Of a stretch of 64,000 nt of DNA, positions 56,482 through 64,000 are shown in pieces. The stretch lies in assembly GCF_013031245.1 (NCBI RefSeq), contig NZ_WPZL01000015.1:1-64000 (forward strand), read 5' to 3'. The position numbers were made by a program, and so were the translations under genes. The DNA is from Ruegeria lacuscaerulensis (GTDB taxonomy: Bacteria; Pseudomonadota; Alphaproteobacteria; Rhodobacterales; Rhodobacteraceae). Within the stretch, counting starts at the first letter, position 1. The number at the start of each line of letters is the position of its first letter. The notes under the pieces are model-generated. The model did no database searches. It saw nothing but the letters and a program-made list of their open reading frames with translations, and was not told where the DNA came from.

Positions 56482-57513
56482 TTATTCCTCCATCACGCCT
56501 TTGCGGCCCATCAGCCCGCGCGGCCGCGTCAGCAACACAACAATGGCGACAAGGTAGATGATGATCTGGTTGATGCCCGGTATCGTAGTGGTGGCCCAGG
56601 TCGTCGAAGCAAAGCTTTCCAGGATGCCAAGCAAGAATCCGGCCAGCACCGCACCGGGCAATGAACCCATGCCACCCACAACAACCACAACGAAGCTAAG
56701 GACCAGAAAATCCATGCCCATGTGGTAGTTCGGCGGGTTGAGCGGCCCGTACATCACACCGGCCAGCCCCGCCACAGCGGCGGCAATGCCGAACATGATG
56801 GTAAAGCGGCGGTCGATATTAATACCCAATAGCCCAACAGTTTCACGATCCGCCATCCCGGCGCGGACGACCATACCGAAGGTGGTAAATTGCAGGAACG
56901 AAAAGACCGCACCGATAATACCCACGGCAAAGCCGAAATAAACCAACCGCCAGATCGGATAGATGATCGCGTTAGGGTCGAACCCTACCATGACACCAAG
57001 ATCAACCGAGCCGCTCAGTGCATCAGGCGGCGGGGTCTGGATCGGGTTGGCGCCGAAGAAATACTTGACGATTTCCTGCAAAACGATGGCCAGACCAAAG
57101 GTCACAAGGATCTGATCCGCGTGCGGACGCTTGTAGAAATGCTTGATCAGCCCTCGTTCCATCACGTAGCCGACCAGCAGCATGATCGGGATCGCGAACA
57201 GGATGGCCAACGGCACGGACCAATCGATGATCGTCGCGCCAACTTCGGGGCCGAACCAGGCTTCGACGTAAGGGGTTTCGACCTTCAGCGGATTGCCCAG
57301 GAAATCTTTCTGGGTTTCGTCAAGGGTTTCGAAACTCAGATTCAGAAGTTTCTGCAAGGTCACGGCGCAGAACGCTCCGATCATGAACAGCGCCCCGTGG
57401 GCAAAATTCACAACGCCCAGCGTTCCGAATATCAGCGTCAGACCCAGCGCGATCAGCGCATAGGCTGACCCTTTGTCCAGCCCGTTCAGAATTTGCAATA
57501 GGATGGCGTCCAT
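56482..57513 (-). CDS. livH: Branched-chain-type ABC permease, LivH-like
   Basis: The start at 57513 follows GAGG and begins the family N-terminus MDAILLQILNGLDKGSAYAL. The 343-residue product has LGLTLIFGTLGVVNFAHGALFM and VVVVVGGMGSLPGA, typical of LivH. An inserted loop of about 40 residues (LSFETLDETQKDFLGNPLK) is longer than in E. coli LivH. Confidence 0.91.
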   Translation of the reverse strand: MDAILLQILNGLDKGSAYALIALGLTLIFGTLGVVNFAHGALFMIGAFCAVTLQKLLNLSFETLDETQKDFLGNPLKVETPYVEAWFGPEVGATIIDWSVPLAILFAIPIMLLVGYVMERGLIKHFYKRPHADQILVTFGLAIVLQEIVKYFFGANPIQTPPPDALSGSVDLGVMVGFDPNAIIYPIWRLVYFGFAVGIIGAVFSFLQFTTFGMVVRAGMADRETVGLLGINIDRRFTIMFGIAAAVAGLAGVMYGPLNPPNYHMGMDFLVLSFVVVVVGGMGSLPGAVLAGFLLGILESFASTTWATTTIPGINQIIIYLVAIVVLLTRPRGLMGRKGVMEE

Positions 57514-57625
57514 AGGCCCCACCTCAAGGTTGGTCAGCGTGGATTGAGTGTTCGGGACCGGGCCATCTGGCCCGGCCACAGGGGGTCTGGCCGCAGGGGA
57601 AGCGGTCAGACTTCAGCCAAAGGCG

Positions 57626-58972
57626 TTACGCGCCCGGATTACACTCACCCAGTTCACCACCGGCGAACATCGGGTGTTCCGGATCGTATTCGACCTGCGC
57701 ACGCGGCGTGATCTCGACGATTTCCAGCGTGTCATACTCGTTGGTCGGGTTCTCGTTGCCCCGCACGACCAGCACGTCCTTGAAACACTGGTGATCCGCA
57801 CCACGGTACAAGGTCGGACCGTTGCCCAAGCCGTCGAACTCAAAATCTTCCAGGGCTTCAACAACACCGCAAGGATTGAAAGTCCCCGCCCGCTCGACCG
57901 CATCTGCGTAGAGCAGAACCTGCGCATAGCAGGTCTGGGCCGAGTTGGACGGCGGCTTGCCATACTTCTCACCGAAGGACTTCACAAAGGCCTTGGTGCC
58001 CTCATCCTGCAACTGCCAGTTCCAGTTCATCGAACCCAGCACGCCTTTGATGTTCTCGCCCGCACCGGCGGCCATCAGTTCGGAATACAGCGGCACAACG
58101 ATCTTGAAGTCCTTGCCGTTGGCCACCTTGTCGAGAAGGCCAAACTGGATCGCGTTGGTCAGCGAGTTCACCATGTTGCCGCCATAGTGGTTCAGAACCA
58201 GAACGTCAGCGCCCGAATTCAAAACCGGAGCGATGTAGGACGAGAAGTCCGTCGACGCGAGTGGTGTCTTGACCGTATTGACCGTTTCCCATCCCAGGGC
58301 TTCGGTCGAGGCAACGATCGACTCTTCCTGAGTCCAGCCCCAGTTGTAGTCGGCCGTCAGGTGGTAGGCGCGGCGTTCCTTGCCCATCTCCGCCGCCAGC
58401 ACCGGCGCCAGCGCAGCTCCCGACATGTACGCGTTGAAGAAATGGCGGAACCCGTTGGCTTTCTTGTCCTTGCCTGTAGTGTCGTTGGCGTGGGTCAGAC
58501 CGGCCATGAAAATCACGCCCGCTTCCTGACACAGACCCTGTACCGCAACGGCCACGCCCGAAGACGAACCACCGTTAATCATGATCGCACCGTCTTTTTC
58601 GATCATCGACTTGGCCGATGCACGCGCTGCGTCCGACTTGGTTTGCGTATCGCCGGTGACGAACCCGACCTTTTTGCCGAGGATTCCGTTGCCCTTCAGC
58701 GCCTTGGACGTAAAGGTGTTCAGGCATCCACCATCGCCTTCCCCGTTCAGATGCTCAACAGCCAATTGCTGCGCCAGCAATTCGTCATTCCCTTCCTCAG
58801 CATACGGCCCGGTCTGGGGAACGTTAAAACCCAGAACAACCGAAGACCCTGTTGGCTCGTTGGTGTAGGCAGCAGCCGACGAAGCCGTAAAGATCGTAGG
58901 CAGAGCCAGGCCAGTACCCGCGACGGCACCAGACTTCAGCACGCCGCGGCGTGTGACAGATTTATTGGTCAT
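57626..58972 (-). CDS. ABC transporter substrate-binding protein (Peripla_BP_6 type)
   Basis: The start at 58972 has GGAGGAAT upstream. The 448-residue protein begins with a Tat-type signal (SVTRRGVLKSGAVAGTGLAL) and continues with a Leu/Ile/Val-binding fold (VVLGFNVPQTGPYAEEGN, INGGSSSGVAVAVQ, HLTADYNWGWTQ). It is longer than LivJ, like the amide/urea and short-chain-amide binding proteins. It is the first gene of the operon. The ligand cannot be read. Confidence 0.88.
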   Translation of the reverse strand: MTNKSVTRRGVLKSGAVAGTGLALPTIFTASSAAAYTNEPTGSSVVLGFNVPQTGPYAEEGNDELLAQQLAVEHLNGEGDGGCLNTFTSKALKGNGILGKKVGFVTGDTQTKSDAARASAKSMIEKDGAIMINGGSSSGVAVAVQGLCQEAGVIFMAGLTHANDTTGKDKKANGFRHFFNAYMSGAALAPVLAAEMGKERRAYHLTADYNWGWTQEESIVASTEALGWETVNTVKTPLASTDFSSYIAPVLNSGADVLVLNHYGGNMVNSLTNAIQFGLLDKVANGKDFKIVVPLYSELMAAGAGENIKGVLGSMNWNWQLQDEGTKAFVKSFGEKYGKPPSNSAQTCYAQVLLYADAVERAGTFNPCGVVEALEDFEFDGLGNGPTLYRGADHQCFKDVLVVRGNENPTNEYDTLEIVEITPRAQVEYDPEHPMFAGGELGECNPGA

Positions 58973-59302
58973 TAATTCCTCCCATTTCCCATTCATTCGT
59001 CCTCTGGCTCCTCTTCCAGTGGACGAAAACGCGGTTAAGCGTAAATTTGAGTATGGAGGCGGTGGTGAAAAATCAGCAATAACCTATTCAAAATGCGGCA
59101 ATGTTGTGTAAATAAATGAACAACTTTTTCTTATAATTGTAAAAGATCGACCGCGCACTTTCTTTATGCACTGAAATATTTTCTTTTTCTTGTAACGCGC
59201 AACTGGGTCCGACATGCAGATTGCCCGCTTCTGGACCGCCAACGGATCATTCCAATTCAAAAACCACAAGTACCAGTTCGCTCGTTGGTCATCCAGACTG
59301 CG
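58973..59302. other. AT-rich upstream region of the ABC operon, up to the IS end
   Basis: 330 bp without a supported gene. It is AT-rich in its middle (59090-59200) and should contain the promoter of the ABC operon. It ends at the left terminus of the IS element. Confidence 0.5.
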
Positions 59303-59328
59303 TGATCCTCCCCCACTGAATTGGTCCG
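59303..59328 (+). repeat. IS3 left terminal inverted repeat
   Basis: Starts TGATCCTCCCC and shares GGTCC near its inner end with the right repeat. The same kind of end, more diverged, is found at 61686. Confidence 0.72.
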
Positions 59329-59358
59329 GCCCTATAGTTAGGAATCGGAGGATCAATT

Positions 59359-59664
59359 ATGGGAGACAAGCGACCCAAGCCGGAAGAGATTGTCACGAAG
59401 CTACGACAGGTTGAGGTACTATGTGGGCAAGGGATGCCGCGCATTGATACAATCAGGCGGGTGCAGATAACGGAACAGACATTCTATCGCTGGCGTAAGC
59501 AATATGGCGGTATGGGAACCGACCAACTGAAAGAACTCAAACGCCTTCAGAATGAGAATGACCGGCAGCGCCGAGCCGTGTCTGATCCAACGCTGGACAA
59601 GCTCATATTGGGGAAACTGCACGGGGAAGCTACTGAGCCCTTCGCGTCGTCGAGCCTGCATTGA
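59359..59664 (+). CDS. IS3 transposase OrfA
   Basis: A 101-residue helix-turn-helix protein ([32 protein letters not shown]) with a C-terminal leucine-zipper-like part ending DKLIL. The next residues [11 protein letters not shown] differ from the usual ending. Adding one base after the LIL codons gives the expected short tail and stop, so a single-base deletion is likely. Confidence 0.8.
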   Translation: MGDKRPKPEEIVTKLRQVEVLCGQGMPRIDTIRRVQITEQTFYRWRKQYGGMGTDQLKELKRLQNENDRQRRAVSDPTLDKLILGKLHGEATEPFASSSLH

Positions 59665-60484
59665 GCATGTGCCAAACCAGTTCCACATCTCAGAACGTAG
59701 TGCCTGCCGTGTCTTGGGACAGCATCGATCCACACAAAGGCGGATGCCTGTTGGTCGTGCTGATGAAGATCGCCTGGTGGCCGACATGATCGAGCTGACG
59801 CGCCAGTATGGTCGATACGGCTATCGGCGGGTTGCGGCTTTGCTCAGAGATGCAGGTTGGCTGGTGAACGACAAACGTGTCGAACGTCTGTGGCGACGTG
59901 AAGGGCTCAAAGTGCCGATGAAACAACCCAGCAAGGGACGGCTCTGGCTGAACGACAGCTCAGGCGTCCGGCTTAGACCGGAGTATGGCAATCACGTCTG
60001 GTCGTATGACTTCGTGCATCACCGAACCGATCAAGGCAAGGCTTTCAGGACATTGAACATCCTGGACGAATACAGCCGGGAATGCCTTGCAATCCGGGTG
60101 AAGCGGAAGCTGAACTCGACCGAGGTCAACGGTGCTTTGACAGACTTGTATATCCTGCGTGGCATCCCCGTTTACACTCGTTCTGACAATGGACCGGAGT
60201 TCATTGCCGGAGCTGTCAGAGACTGGATTACAGCCGTCGGTGCCAAGACCGCTTACATCGAGCCAGGGTCACCTTGGGAGAATGGATACCGCGAAAGCTT
60301 CAATGCCCGGCTTCGTGATGAACTGCTCAATGACGAAATCTTCTACAGCTTGCGGGAGGCACAAATCCTGATCGAGAAATGGAGGAAACACTACAACACC
60401 AAACGACCCCACAGTGCTTTGGGCTACCGCAAACCGGCTCCGCAAACCATCGTCCCGATGGAGCCAAGGCCAATCATGCACTAA
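59552..60484 (+). CDS. IS3 transposase OrfB (integrase core)
   Basis: The frame begins within orfA; its real coding part starts near [15 protein letters not shown]. It contains HTH_21 ([18 protein letters not shown]) and an rve integrase core with D in [13 protein letters not shown] in SDNGPEF and E in [11 protein letters not shown], the DDE triad. The frame is +1 relative to orfA, whereas IS3 elements use a -1 shift. Confidence 0.86.
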   Translation: MRMTGSAEPCLIQRWTSSYWGNCTGKLLSPSRRRACIEHVPNQFHISERSACRVLGQHRSTQRRMPVGRADEDRLVADMIELTRQYGRYGYRRVAALLRDAGWLVNDKRVERLWRREGLKVPMKQPSKGRLWLNDSSGVRLRPEYGNHVWSYDFVHHRTDQGKAFRTLNILDEYSRECLAIRVKRKLNSTEVNGALTDLYILRGIPVYTRSDNGPEFIAGAVRDWITAVGAKTAYIEPGSPWENGYRESFNARLRDELLNDEIFYSLREAQILIEKWRKHYNTKRPHSALGYRKPAPQTIVPMEPRPIMH

Positions 60485-60492
60485 CATTCAAA

Positions 60493-60518
60493 CTGGACCA
60501 CCCTGGTGGGGCGGATCA
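60493..60518 (-). repeat. IS3 right terminal inverted repeat
   Basis: Read on the minus strand it starts TGATCCGCCCCACC and ends GGTCCAG, matching the left end imperfectly. Confidence 0.72.
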
Positions 60519-61040
60519 ATTTTGGGAGCGCCTAATGTCAAGCCCGGTGAAAATCCGCGCCGCAGTTTCTTTCGTGGAATTCACTAACCGTATTGAATGG
60601 TAGCGCGGACAAAGCGAGCATTCGTCCTTTGCTGCTCCTGATTGTTCCAACCTGGGTCGTGGGGTAACAATTTGGTAAGACCACTCAAGCTCTATGTGGT
60701 TGCGAAAGACGTTCGCCACGCTGGGCGCGGCGCTCTCCGCGGTTGGTGAATGCCCGGTAAACGTCTTTATGTGAAGCATATCACCGCGAGATGGTGCCGA
60801 TTCGTAAAGTTGATTTTCCGTCTGCAAGGATTTGGATTCGACGAAGAAGTGACACAACTTAATCTTGGAGCGGCTCCTGAAAATCTTGAGACTGCCGTTA
60901 GCGGCCGTCGATCGGATTTCTGTCTCGCCACGATGTGGCCCGCCGAACCGGCCGATGGCTGCCCCGCGAAGTCGAGGGTTCGACGAATGACCGCATAGCT
61001 CAGTTCTGTACAATCAAGTTCACAACCAGTGTTTGCTAAT
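60519..61040. other. Region between IS3 element and ferredoxin gene, no supported gene
   Basis: 522 bp without a convincing gene. A 165-codon minus-strand frame (60516-61013) crosses into the IS, has odd composition and no family resemblance. The stretch may be degraded DNA linked to the IS or a genome-wide repeat. Confidence 0.45.
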
Positions 61041-61685
<645 letters not shown>

Positions 61686-61996
61686 CGAACCTCCGCAACT
61701 GAATTGGTCCACGCCTATGTTTAGGAAACGGAGGACCAAGAATGGCAAACAAGCGACCGAAGCCCGAAGAGATTGTCTCTAAGTTACGGCAGGTTGAGGT
61801 GCTGATGGGGCAAGGTATGTCCCGTTTGGATGCGATCAGACAGATCGGCGTTGTTGAACAGACTTATTACCGTTGGCGAAAGAAATACGGCGGAATGAGC
61901 GTAGATCAGTTGAAGGAACTGAAGCGACTTCAGAAGGAGGACGAGCGGCTGAGGCGTGCGGTTTCCGATCCAACGTTGGACAAATTGATCCTGAAG
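61686..61996 (+). mobile_element. Left-end fragment of a second IS3-family element
   Basis: The left end aligns to that of the first IS (59303) with the same 56-base distance to the orfA start and shared CTGAATTGGTCC. The fragment stops within orfA after LDKLILK, at a sharp junction with a binding-protein gene. OrfB and the right end are missing. Confidence 0.82.
61742..61996 (+). pseudogene. Truncated IS3 OrfA
   Basis: About 85 codons of orfA ([37 protein letters not shown]-type zipper to DKLILK) remain. The open frame runs on to 62200, but that part is antisense to the binding-protein gene and is not IS sequence. Confidence 0.8.
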
Positions 61997-62601
61997 GCGC
62001 CGGTGCCGTTTGGATCCAGCGGGTCGATCTTGCCGTCACTGGCTTTCTTGATCAGGAAGCCCTGCCCCGCAAGGATCGCCGCGAAATCCACGTTGCCGCT
62101 GCCCAGGGTGATCTGGACCGTATTGGCGTCCGGGGCCGTGATTCCGGTGATGTCCCCGATCAGCGGCCCAACCCCTGAACTGTTGCCTTCACCGCGGTGA
62201 TAGTTCAGCGAGGCAATAACGTCGTCCGCTGTCAGTTCCTGCCCATCATGGAACTGGACACCTTTGCGGATGTTGAATGTCCAAGCCGAAGCATCTGCGT
62301 TCGGCTCCCAGGATTCTGCCAGTTCCCCAACCAGCGAACCGTCCGGAGCGATCTCGGTCAGGTTGTTGAATGCCGCGAAGGTGATGGCCCACTCAAACCC
62401 GTTCTCCAACAAACCCGGATCGAGTGAATCCGCGGTTGCACCGTGGGCAAGACCCACCCGCAAATGGCCGCCCTGGGCCGGTGCGGCCTTGGCAGACGAA
62501 GGTAGCCATAGTGATGAAGTTGCCCCAACTGCTGCAGTTGCAGCCGTAGTTTTCAAAAAGTTTCGACGGGTCGTACCCGCATTGTGATTGCGCATTTCCA
62601 T
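61997..62601 (-). pseudogene. Peptide/nickel-type ABC substrate-binding protein, truncated by IS fragment
   Basis: About 200 N-terminal residues of an SBP_bac_5 (DppA/OppA-like) protein remain. It starts after AAGGAG at 62601 with a Tat signal (TTRRNFLKTTAATAAVG), then GGHLRVGLAHGATADSLDPG and TWTFNIRKGVQFHDG-like segments (here WTFNIRKGVQFHDG). Homology ends at DPNGTGAF near 61997, where the IS3 orfA fragment begins. More than half of the usual 500 or so residues are lost, so it should not work. Confidence 0.86.
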
Positions 62602-62701
62602 TTTCTCCTTGCTGGATATTTATGGCCTTCTTGACGAGGCTCTTTGTAAATCCGAAATCACCATCCCCCCGATCAGGGAGATGGTGACTGGCTTGGTGAA
62701 A

Positions 62702-63295
62702 TTAGGCCCCGGAGAACTTGTTCGCCTCCGGCTTCACGATGGGTTTGTGGAGTACAGCCTCGATCTCCGAGTCGCCGGGCTGGAACGTCGCCATGCGGAA
62801 GTAGGAATAAATCGGCAAATCCTGAACCGTCCACATCAGTGCGTCGGTATCGCCGGTGTTCCAGTGCTCGTGGTAGGAATGTGACGGGCACGAGAAAGTA
62901 TCGCCGCCTTCCCAGTCGACTCGGTATTCGTTGATCGTCGAGTACCCAGTGCCTTCCATCACGTGATAGACCGAGCCGGGCGTGTGGCGATGCATCTCGA
63001 TGCAATCACCGGGCTTGAGCAAGTGTACAGTCACCCACATAGTCGGAATGGTGGAATTGTAATCGCTGTCCATGCCCTTGAGTGAGATATACCGGGTGTT
63101 TCCGTCCCACTGGTCGTCATTCTTCATTTCTTCAAGCGCCGCCCGTACATCGCGGTTGCGCCACAACGCGGGTCGCACTGAGGGAGGAAACGCGCCATCC
63201 ATATATTCGTGGTGGTTTTGAAATCCGCCGGCAGAGGGATCAATTTCCACAAATTCTGTTGGTGTTGTGCTGTTGCGCTTCAGTTTTTGGGTCAA
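62702..63295 (-). CDS. Cupin-domain protein
   Basis: The start is TTG at 63295, with AGGAGG at ideal spacing. The 197-residue protein has one cupin barrel: motif 1 CIEMHRHTPGSVYHVMEGTG (with H and E ligands) and motif 2 DTFSCPSHSYHEHWN. It resembles gentisate-dioxygenase-type cupins but is about half their length. It may be a metal-dependent dioxygenase or isomerase. It lies directly upstream of the truncated binding-protein gene, on the same strand. Confidence 0.82.
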   Translation of the reverse strand: MTQKLKRNSTTPTEFVEIDPSAGGFQNHHEYMDGAFPPSVRPALWRNRDVRAALEEMKNDDQWDGNTRYISLKGMDSDYNSTIPTMWVTVHLLKPGDCIEMHRHTPGSVYHVMEGTGYSTINEYRVDWEGGDTFSCPSHSYHEHWNTGDTDALMWTVQDLPIYSYFRMATFQPGDSEIEAVLHKPIVKPEANKFSGA

Positions 63296-63460
63296 GGTTG
63301 CCTCCTAAGGTTCGCGTTCCTTGACCTATTTGAACCGCATCAGCCTCATTTTTTTCGCAAAATTCGACACAATAATCCGAAAATCGTCGCATATCGCGAG
63401 AAAAGATACATGATTGACTTCTATTATTACGACAAATTGGCATCAGGATACCTCACACCA

Positions 63461-64000
63461 ATGAATGTTCTCTGGATCATGTGCGACCAGTTGCGTTTTG
63501 ACTATCTGGGATGCTCCGGACACCCCCATATCAGGACGCCCAATATCGACCGACTGGCCAAAGAAGGTGTGCGATTTGGTCAGGCCTATGTTCAGTCCAC
63601 AATCTGCGGGCCGTCTCGGATGAGTGCCTATACCGGACGCTATGTGCGCTCGCACGGGTCAACCTCGAACGATGCACCTTTGCGGATCGGCGAACCCACA
63701 TTGGGCGATCATTTGCGTGAGGTCGGCGTTGACGCCGTTTTAATCGGCAAAACCCATATGATCGCCGATACCGAAGGCATGGCCCGACTGGGCATTGATG
63801 TCGACAGCCTTATCGGCATCCGCAACAGTGAATGCGGTTTCTCTCCTTATGTGCGGGATGACGGCATCCATTCTGTTGTCGGAGACAACGAACCTGAGTA
63901 TTTCACCTATCTGCGCAATCATGGCTACGACGCCGAAAACCCTTGGGAGGCATGGGCGAATTCTGCCGAAGGTGAAAATGGCGATATCGTAAGCGGCTGG
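63461..64000 (+). CDS. Sulfatase-family hydrolase, N-terminal part
   Basis: The gene starts at 63461 and leaves the window after 180 codons. It has the alkaline-phosphatase-superfamily start NVLWIMCDQLRFDYLGC, with metal-binding D9, and the sulfatase active-site motif C-G-P-S-R in STICGPSRMSAYTGR. The cysteine there would become formylglycine. Arylsulfatases, choline sulfatases and phosphonate monoester hydrolases share this pattern. It is divergent from the cupin gene across a 165-bp AT-rich region. Confidence 0.85.
   Translation, partial: MNVLWIMCDQLRFDYLGCSGHPHIRTPNIDRLAKEGVRFGQAYVQSTICGPSRMSAYTGRYVRSHGSTSNDAPLRIGEPTLGDHLREVGVDAVLIGKTHMIADTEGMARLGIDVDSLIGIRNSECGFSPYVRDDGIHSVVGDNEPEYFTYLRNHGYDAENPWEAWANSAEGENGDIVSGW

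Larger units (their letters stand above)
59303..60518 (+). mobile_element. IS3-family insertion sequence (IS407/IS1222-like), full length
   Basis: A 1216-bp element bounded by imperfect inverted repeats beginning TGATCC (left TGATCCTCCCCCACTG, right TGATCCGCCCCACCAG). Inside are overlapping orfA and orfB frames of an IS3 transposase. No clear target duplication flanks it (GCG on the left, ATT on the right). The frame relation between orfA and orfB suggests a one-base deletion, so it may be inactive. Confidence 0.85.

Noticed and set aside
60516-61013. A 165-codon minus-strand frame between IS3 and ferredoxin
   Set aside because: It extends into the IS end, has no ribosome site and no family features; kept only as an unexplained region.
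61997-62200. Continuation of the second OrfA frame beyond 61996
   Set aside because: This part is the complement of the binding-protein coding sequence, not transposase.

Overview
The window looks like a chromosomal segment of a marine alphaproteobacterium of the Roseobacter group (Rhodobacteraceae, Ruegeria/Silicibacter-like). This rests on the moderately high GC, the style of the proteins (GcvT-fused dimethylglycine-dehydrogenase-like enzymes, many GcvA-type LysR regulators, a carboxyspermidine polyamine route, a TGA-N9-TCA iron box) and GC-rich intergenic hairpins. No rRNA, CRISPR array, integrase or replication origin was seen. Two tRNAs are present: Met(CAT) at 8934-9010 and Trp(CCA) at 24739-24814.

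Layout. 1-8850: a catabolic block for methylated amines or ketone/ester compounds (partial BCCT transporter, LysR, Rieske oxygenase, FAD/GcvT demethylase, Baeyer-Villiger-type monooxygenase, alpha/beta hydrolase). 9086-15609: an iron island (ZrgA-like protein, two imelysins, bacterioferritin with its ferredoxin, di-heme oxidoreductase, DUF1513 protein) with an IRO-type operator. 15710-20956: a complete arginine-to-spermidine operon (speA, carboxyspermidine dehydrogenase and decarboxylase, speB), followed by a convergent HD-domain oxygenase-like gene. 21645-25662: LysR, LptF-like permease, small proteins, tRNA-Trp and a DUF374 acyltransferase.

25659-33814 is the most unusual part. A 1070-residue self-sufficient, cytosolic-type reductive dehalogenase (corrinoid/4Fe-4S module fused to an FMN/NAD(P)H reductase and a 2Fe-2S domain) faces a divergent LysR gene. 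Downstream on the same strand lies a three-subunit molybdenum hydroxylase with a MoaD-like protein. 33805-41144: LysR genes, an atypical SDR, and an operon of a fused E1 dehydrogenase, a FabD-like acyltransferase and a PuuB-like oxidase. 41296-44736: an acyl-CoA dehydrogenase and a TetR repressor with three matching operators, divergent to DUF1348 and PNPOx-like genes.

44794-53355: CueR-controlled copper ATPase, a 3-hydroxyisobutyrate-dehydrogenase-like gene, a kinase/M23/aminotransferase triple fusion, a hemP operon with a second IRO-type box, and gph. 53665-58972: a branched-chain-amino-acid-type ABC transporter operon with a canonical terminator. 59303-62601: an insertion-sequence scar with a full-length but apparently frameshifted IS3 element, an orphan adrenodoxin-type ferredoxin, and a second IS3 left end that truncates a peptide-type binding protein. 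62702-64000: a cupin gene and a divergent, partial sulfatase gene.
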